A DNA stretch of 64,000 nucleotides from Idiomarina sp. (lineage in GTDB: Bacteria > Pseudomonadota > Gammaproteobacteria > Enterobacterales > Alteromonadaceae). The position numbers and the translations under genes were made by a program. Location of the stretch: NCBI GenBank assembly GCA_020832105.1, contig JAFIFH010000039.1, positions 113,194 to 177,193 on the forward strand. The letters are read 5' to 3'. Below the pieces are notes generated by a model that made no database searches, was not told the DNA's origin, and worked only from the letters and a program-made list of their open reading frames with translations. Positions 60,112 to 64,000 of this stretch are shown piece after piece; within the stretch, counting starts at the first letter, position 1, and the number at the start of each line of letters is the position of its first letter.

Positions 60112-61097
60112 ACATGCTCCAGGCGTTCGACCTGCCAGGGCAGGCGGGTGATATCTACATTGCCACCACTAATGATCAGGCCAAGCGGTTGGCCTTCGAA
60201 ACGAGCGGTATGACTTAAAATCGCCGCCAGGACCGTGGCAGAGGACGGTTCTACAATGACTTTCAGGTGTTGCCAGATAAGCTGCATAGCTGCCACCACT
60301 TGCTGCTCACTCACACAGAAGATTTCATCCACATGGTCGCGAATGATTGGAAAGGTTTTGTCGCCAAGGTTGGTAAGTAAGCCATCGCAGATACTATCAG
60401 GCGACCTCGCAGGCTCGATTTGTCCACTTTGCAACGAGGCCCAGGCATCATTCACCAGTTCAGGTTCAGCTGCGTACATGGGCAACCCCTGACTATGCGC
60501 TACCATGGCGCTGCCACTGAGCAATCCACCACCGCCCACGGGGGCAATCATCCCGGCGAGATCAGGCACCACTTTGATCAGCTCAAGTGCCGCGGTGGCT
60601 TGGCCGGCGATAATATGTTCGTGGTTATAGGGTGGAATAAAGGTCGCATCTGGTTGCTCTGTAGTGAGCTTGGCCACGGCTGCTTCGCGGGCCTGCATAC
60701 CTGGCTCTATCTCAATGATTTGGGCACGGTAGCGTTTGATATTGGCTTTTTTCACTGCTGGCGCACTGCGCGGTACTGCAACGGTGACTTTGATGTTAAG
60801 GATGTCACCAGCGCAGGCCAGGGCTGCCCCATGGTTACCCGAGGAGACCGTATACACCCCGGCTGCCCGTTGGGCCTTGGTTAGCTGGAGCAAGGCATGG
60901 CAGGCGCCGCGAAACTTAAATGCGCCGGTGCGTTGCAGGTTTTCGCATTTGAAATATAAGCGCGCACCGCTGAGCTCGTCCAGGTAAGCGTTCTGGAGTA
61001 CAGGGGTATTGACCACAAAGGGCTCAATCAGTTGATGGGCCCGGTTGATGGCGTCTAATTGGAGGGCCTCGCTGCCCGCAGCATATTGCCAGTTCAT
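60108..61097 (-). CDS. Threonine/serine dehydratase (or serine racemase) family enzyme
   Basis: This 329-residue fold type II PLP enzyme has the PLP lysine in RTGAFKFRGACHAL (about K57), the SSGNHGAALA substrate loop, and the phosphate loop VGGGGLLSGSA. The short length without an ACT domain makes it a catabolic dehydratase (TdcB-type) or serine racemase rather than biosynthetic IlvA. Paired with a D-threonine aldolase-like gene, it may yield 2-oxobutyrate or pyruvate. Its promoter is divergent from marC. Confidence 0.9.
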   Translation of the reverse strand: MNWQYAAGSEALQLDAINRAHQLIEPFVVNTPVLQNAYLDELSGARLYFKCENLQRTGAFKFRGACHALLQLTKAQRAAGVYTVSSGNHGAALACAGDILNIKVTVAVPRSAPAVKKANIKRYRAQIIEIEPGMQAREAAVAKLTTEQPDATFIPPYNHEHIIAGQATAALELIKVVPDLAGMIAPVGGGGLLSGSAMVAHSQGLPMYAAEPELVNDAWASLQSGQIEPARSPDSICDGLLTNLGDKTFPIIRDHVDEIFCVSEQQVVAAMQLIWQHLKVIVEPSSATVLAAILSHTARFEGQPLGLIISGGNVDITRLPWQVERLEHV

Positions 61098-61189
61098 CGG
61101 TTAAAAATTACCATTGCTGGTTGGTGAATAACTGACTTCAGAGTACACTATGCAGGACCTTTCACGCCAGTCCCAGGAACGTTTCAGTT

Positions 61190-61789
61190 ATGGATATCAT
61201 CACGGCAACCGTTACATTGCTTCTGATCATGAACCCCTTGGGTAATTTACCAATTTTCTTATCGGTATTGCGCCACGTCGAGCCGAAACGTCGCCGGGTG
61301 GTGCTGATGCGCGAGCTGCTTTTTGCACTTGGCTTTATGTTGCTGTTTTTATGGTTAGGCAGCAGCCTGTTAAGTTCCTTAGGCCTGCGTCAGGAGTCGG
61401 TGTCGATTGCCGGGGGTATTATCTTATTTATCATCGCCCTGCGACTCATTTTTCCGCAGCCGGGGGGTGTGCTTGGTTTGCCTGCCGGTGACGAACCTTT
61501 TATTGTACCGCTGGCCATTCCGCTCATTTCAGGGCCCTCGTTACTGGCTGCATTGATTTTATTTGCGAACCAGGCACCGGATCGTATGCTTGAGTGGACG
61601 GCGGCAAGTGTGATTGCCTGGGGTATCACCGCGACGATTCTGATGTTTAGCAATTTCTTCCTGCGAGCCCTTGGGCAGCGTGGCCTGAATGCCATTGAAC
61701 GCTTAATGGGGATGATCCTGGTGATGATTTCAGTACAGATGTTCCTTGACGGTATTATGGCCTATCTTGCCCACGCCGGATCCCAGTGA
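61190..61789 (+). CDS. yhgN: MarC/YhgN-family membrane protein
   Basis: This 199-residue inner-membrane protein has six hydrophobic helices. The hallmark LLLIMNPLGNLPIFLSVL starts the first, and VPLAIPLISGPSLLAALI repeats the NPxGN-like motif as PLxSGP in the second half, showing the inverted-repeat design of the family. YhgN wording fits better than MarC itself. The function of the family is unknown; the old link to multiple antibiotic resistance was withdrawn. It is followed 53 bases later by the yjaG-like gene. Confidence 0.9.
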   Translation: MDIITATVTLLLIMNPLGNLPIFLSVLRHVEPKRRRVVLMRELLFALGFMLLFLWLGSSLLSSLGLRQESVSIAGGIILFIIALRLIFPQPGGVLGLPAGDEPFIVPLAIPLISGPSLLAALILFANQAPDRMLEWTAASVIAWGITATILMFSNFFLRALGQRGLNAIERLMGMILVMISVQMFLDGIMAYLAHAGSQ

Positions 61790-61842
61790 CCGTTAGTCAA
61801 TTAGGTGCAGTAGTCCGTTAGAACACAGATAAGAGAAAGCCC

Positions 61843-62457
61843 ATGCAAAAAAGAACTACATTTCAGCAAATTCGCGAGCTGTCCTTTGCTCATCAGGCAT
61901 TACTCGCCTGTTATCTCAGTGCGCGGATGAAACCAAACTACGACTTGTTTTATCAGGTGACTGAGTATGGCGACCCAAAAGTGTTGGCAGGTGCGCTGGA
62001 TGTGGTGTGGCATTGGCTGGCCCAGGGCGGTAAAGCCAACTTTGCCCGTTGGCAGGAAAAAGTCGACGAAGTCACCCCAACTGAGCACGAGCATGATGTG
62101 CTGGGTGTGTTCCCGGCGATGGAAGCCTGTACGGCGATAAGTAGCATGCTACAAGGGTTACTGGATAAAGAAAGTAAGCCATTATTGGACGTCGCGAAAG
62201 TGTCCCAGGGTAGCGTGGCACATTTTCTTGAATTGACCGAAGGTGCCGAGATGGCACCTGAAGCGCGTGAGCAAATGCTGCGCGAGCATGAGCTTGTTGA
62301 GTATGAGATAGCCGTGCAGCAGGCCATGGTGGATTTTCTAGCGCAACAGTCAGAAGTCGATGCACAATTGGTGAAAGAGGTCAGGGCGATGGTTGCCGAG
62401 GAAGGTATGAGTAATCTTGGCTTAGATATACCTGCCGTCGAACAACCCGCAGACTAA
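61843..62457 (+). CDS. yjaG: YjaG family (DUF416) protein
   Basis: This 204-residue cytosolic, mostly helical protein of the DUF416 family has the wording QIRELSFAHQALLACYLSARMKPNYDLF, FPAMEACTAISSML and SQGSVAHFLEL. E. coli YjaG is about 196 residues. The function is unknown. It converges with rsmD, 11 bases between stops. Confidence 0.93.
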   Translation: MQKRTTFQQIRELSFAHQALLACYLSARMKPNYDLFYQVTEYGDPKVLAGALDVVWHWLAQGGKANFARWQEKVDEVTPTEHEHDVLGVFPAMEACTAISSMLQGLLDKESKPLLDVAKVSQGSVAHFLELTEGAEMAPEAREQMLREHELVEYEIAVQQAMVDFLAQQSEVDAQLVKEVRAMVAEEGMSNLGLDIPAVEQPAD

Positions 62458-62468
62458 GTGCGGGTCAC

Positions 62469-63053
62469 TTATTCGCCAACCTGAAATAGTCGCGACATCA
62501 CCTGACCGACTTTCTTTTCCCGATGCAGACGCCAGTTCGCTGGCCACGCTGTAAAGGCATCACGTTTGCTGCACTCCACATACACCCAACCATTGATAGC
62601 CATCAGGTTGCCCTCGTCCAGCATTGGAATAATCCGCTCTAACCAACCTTTGGCGAAGGGGGGATCGATAAAGATAATGTCAATACTGCGTGGCTGGCGA
62701 CCTTTTAGATATGCTTCCGCGCCTTGCGCATGAACCTCTCCCCGGGCGCCCAGACTGGTCAGGTTGGTGTGCAACTGAGTCACCGCTGGCGCTGAGGTTT
62801 CAATAAAATCGGCGTGCGCGGCGCCGCGAGACAACGCTTCTAACCCGAGGCCTCCTGAGCCAGCAAAGAGATCGGCCACGCGGGCATCGGCCAACTCAAA
62901 TTGTAGCCAATTAAATAAGGTTTCTTTGACCCGGTCAGGGGTGGGGCGTAATCCTTCTGCGTCAACGACCGGCAGTTTGCGCCCGCGCCAAAGCCCACCG
63001 ACAATACGAATCGTGCCAATTTTCGGGGGCTGGCGGGATGGTGTTCTTTTCAT
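62469..63053 (-). CDS. rsmD: 16S rRNA (guanine-966-N2)-methyltransferase
   Basis: RsmD methylates G966 of 16S rRNA on the 30S subunit with S-adenosylmethionine. Its length is 194 residues (E. coli 198). Motifs are RIVGGLWRGRKLPV near the N-terminus, ADLFAGSGGLGLEALSRGA (motif I, about 56-74) and IIFIDPPFAKGW (motif IV, about 128-139). It is divergent from ftsY, the standard gene neighbourhood in gammaproteobacteria. Confidence 0.97.
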   Translation of the reverse strand: MKRTPSRQPPKIGTIRIVGGLWRGRKLPVVDAEGLRPTPDRVKETLFNWLQFELADARVADLFAGSGGLGLEALSRGAAHADFIETSAPAVTQLHTNLTSLGARGEVHAQGAEAYLKGRQPRSIDIIFIDPPFAKGWLERIIPMLDEGNLMAINGWVYVECSKRDAFTAWPANWRLHREKKVGQVMSRLFQVGE

Positions 63054-63246
63054 TTTAAATGGTCTTCCACGTCGGCATGATTGCTCATGTGATGAATGTT
63101 TGCTGAGCTCGGCGAGCCTGCATCATAGCTGAAACTGGCCGCGAGCTGTAAATTGTACCCAAATGCAGCCCGTTATGGCCACTTTTCAGGCGTGCATGTT
63201 AGAATTCATTATTATCTCACTCGATTCATTGGACACTGTGGTTGTT

Positions 63247-64000
63247 ATGGCAAAGAAACGCTCAATTTTTTCATCCTGGTTTGGGGTAGGTCGCAAAGAA
63301 GAAGACGAACAACAAGACCAGGCGACGCCCTCCCAGGAACAGACTGAATCGCCGAAAGATGAAACCGTGCCTACGCCGGAGCCAGCCAAGCCACGCCCGG
63401 CGGACGCGACAGAAGACGCAGCCATTGCCATGGCGGAATCTGCCGCTAAGCGCCATCCGGCTACTCAGCCGCAACAGCCGACACCAGAGCAACCTCAACC
63501 AACTGAGCCGCAGGCTAAAACAGTCACTGCAGAACCTGAACCTGCAGGCGTGTCACCTGTCGCCTCAACACCGATTGAGCAAGCTCCGCCGATAGCGGCA
63601 GCAGCTGCGACCAGCGTCGACAGTAAAACAGCGGAACGGCCCGGCAAGCAAGGGTTATGGGCTCGTTTGCGCGAGGGCCTTAAAAAAACCTCGTCAAATA
63701 TTGGCGAAGGCCTGGCCAATATTTTCGTCGGTAAGGAAATTGATGAGGAATTGTTCGAGGACCTCGAAACCCAATTATTGATGGCGGATGTGGGGGTTGA
63801 GACCACCCAGAAAATTATCGATGAACTGACAAAGTTTGCCTCACGCAAAGATCTGAAAGACGCAGACCGCTTATTTGATCGCTTGAAAGAGTATTTAGGA
63901 GAAATCGTTGCGCCGGTGAGCAAGCCATTGGTGATTGAGAAGCATGGTGGGCCAACCGTGATTCTGATGGTAGGGGTCAATGGGGTGGGCAAAACCACCA
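63247..64000 (+). CDS. ftsY: Signal recognition particle receptor FtsY (5' part, cut by window end)
   Basis: FtsY is the membrane-side receptor that takes ribosome-SRP complexes to the translocon. The first 251 codons are present: an amphipathic start (MAKKRSIFSSWFGVGRK), a long Pro/Glu/Gln/Ala-rich acidic A region (about 18-120), then the N domain (LWARLREGLKKTSSNIGEGLANIFVG, then DLETQLLMADVGVETTQKII). The beginning of the GTPase domain reads up to the P-loop GVNGVGKTT, where the window ends. The start is the ATG at 63247; a GTG nine bases earlier is in frame. Downstream genes (usually ftsE, ftsX and rpoH) are not visible. Confidence 0.95.
   Translation, partial: MAKKRSIFSSWFGVGRKEEDEQQDQATPSQEQTESPKDETVPTPEPAKPRPADATEDAAIAMAESAAKRHPATQPQQPTPEQPQPTEPQAKTVTAEPEPAGVSPVASTPIEQAPPIAAAAATSVDSKTAERPGKQGLWARLREGLKKTSSNIGEGLANIFVGKEIDEELFEDLETQLLMADVGVETTQKIIDELTKFASRKDLKDADRLFDRLKEYLGEIVAPVSKPLVIEKHGGPTVILMVGVNGVGKTT

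Overview
The window looks like a chromosomal segment of a marine-type gammaproteobacterium, probably of the order Alteromonadales. Idiomarinaceae is my best guess, from gene content only and with low certainty. The support is a CCA-encoding tRNA-Arg(CCG) close to the enterobacterial one and a set of typical gammaproteobacterial genes: rep, ubiK, pqiABC, ydbS/ydbT, comM, yjaG, marC/yhgN, rsmD-ftsY, ibpA, purEK and deoCAB. Secreted peptidases and cyclic-di-GMP proteins are also abundant. I see no prophage, intact insertion sequence, CRISPR array, rRNA or replication origin. Most of the window is ordinary chromosome with short intergenic gaps.

Layout. 45-1981: an OmpR-type response regulator and its histidine kinase. 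1982-6207: the only clearly accessory stretch, ending at the 3' end of tRNA-Arg. It holds a hipBA module whose toxin gene has lost its kinase core by internal deletion, a class C beta-lactamase-like serine hydrolase, a secreted amidohydrolase and a gene-end remnant. 6519-8566: an exported alpha/beta hydrolase coupled to an ECF sigma factor with a membrane-embedded C-terminal half. 8676-10633: two paralogous outer-membrane barrels around a small membrane protein. 10832-13537: a GGDEF-EAL protein. 13644-20847: a propeller lyase-like protein, a haem-motif protein, a secreted M17 aminopeptidase, IbpA, OsmC, an esterase and an S9 peptidase. 20848-29951 (minus): MASE1-EAL protein, glpK, cdd, deoC, deoA, deoB and an NfeD protease, probably one transcription unit for glycerol and nucleoside salvage. 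30168-34190 (minus): purK, purE, a Na+/dicarboxylate-type symporter and dinB. 34374-39710: cytochrome c5, a GAF-GAF-GGDEF-EAL protein and rep.

39794-47490 (plus) is the most coherent unit: ubiK, pqiA, pqiB, pqiC, a degenerate hydrolase, a BaeS-like kinase, a BaeR-like regulator and an exported EF-hand protein. Most genes overlap or nearly touch. Two copies of a sequence resembling the E. coli BaeR box lie between the regulator and the EF-hand gene, suggesting an envelope-stress circuit that senses damage and links to lipid transport. 47516-49998 (minus) encodes three small membrane proteins, two of them PH-domain proteins. 50218-54683 holds comM, a membrane protein of unknown function and a subtilisin with a PPC domain. 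55674-57826 is a reverse transsulfuration pair (cystathionine beta-synthase and gamma-lyase). 59005-61097 (minus) pairs a D-threonine aldolase-like enzyme with a threonine/serine dehydratase. The window ends with marC, yjaG, rsmD and the first two thirds of ftsY, cut at its P-loop.

The most interesting sequence-level observations are the hipA internal deletion with two intact palindromic operators; the sigma factor fused to membrane helices; a candidate heat-sensing hairpin over the ibpA ribosome binding site; the paired BaeR-like boxes; and the PqiC-linked hydrolase whose nucleophile serine is glycine.
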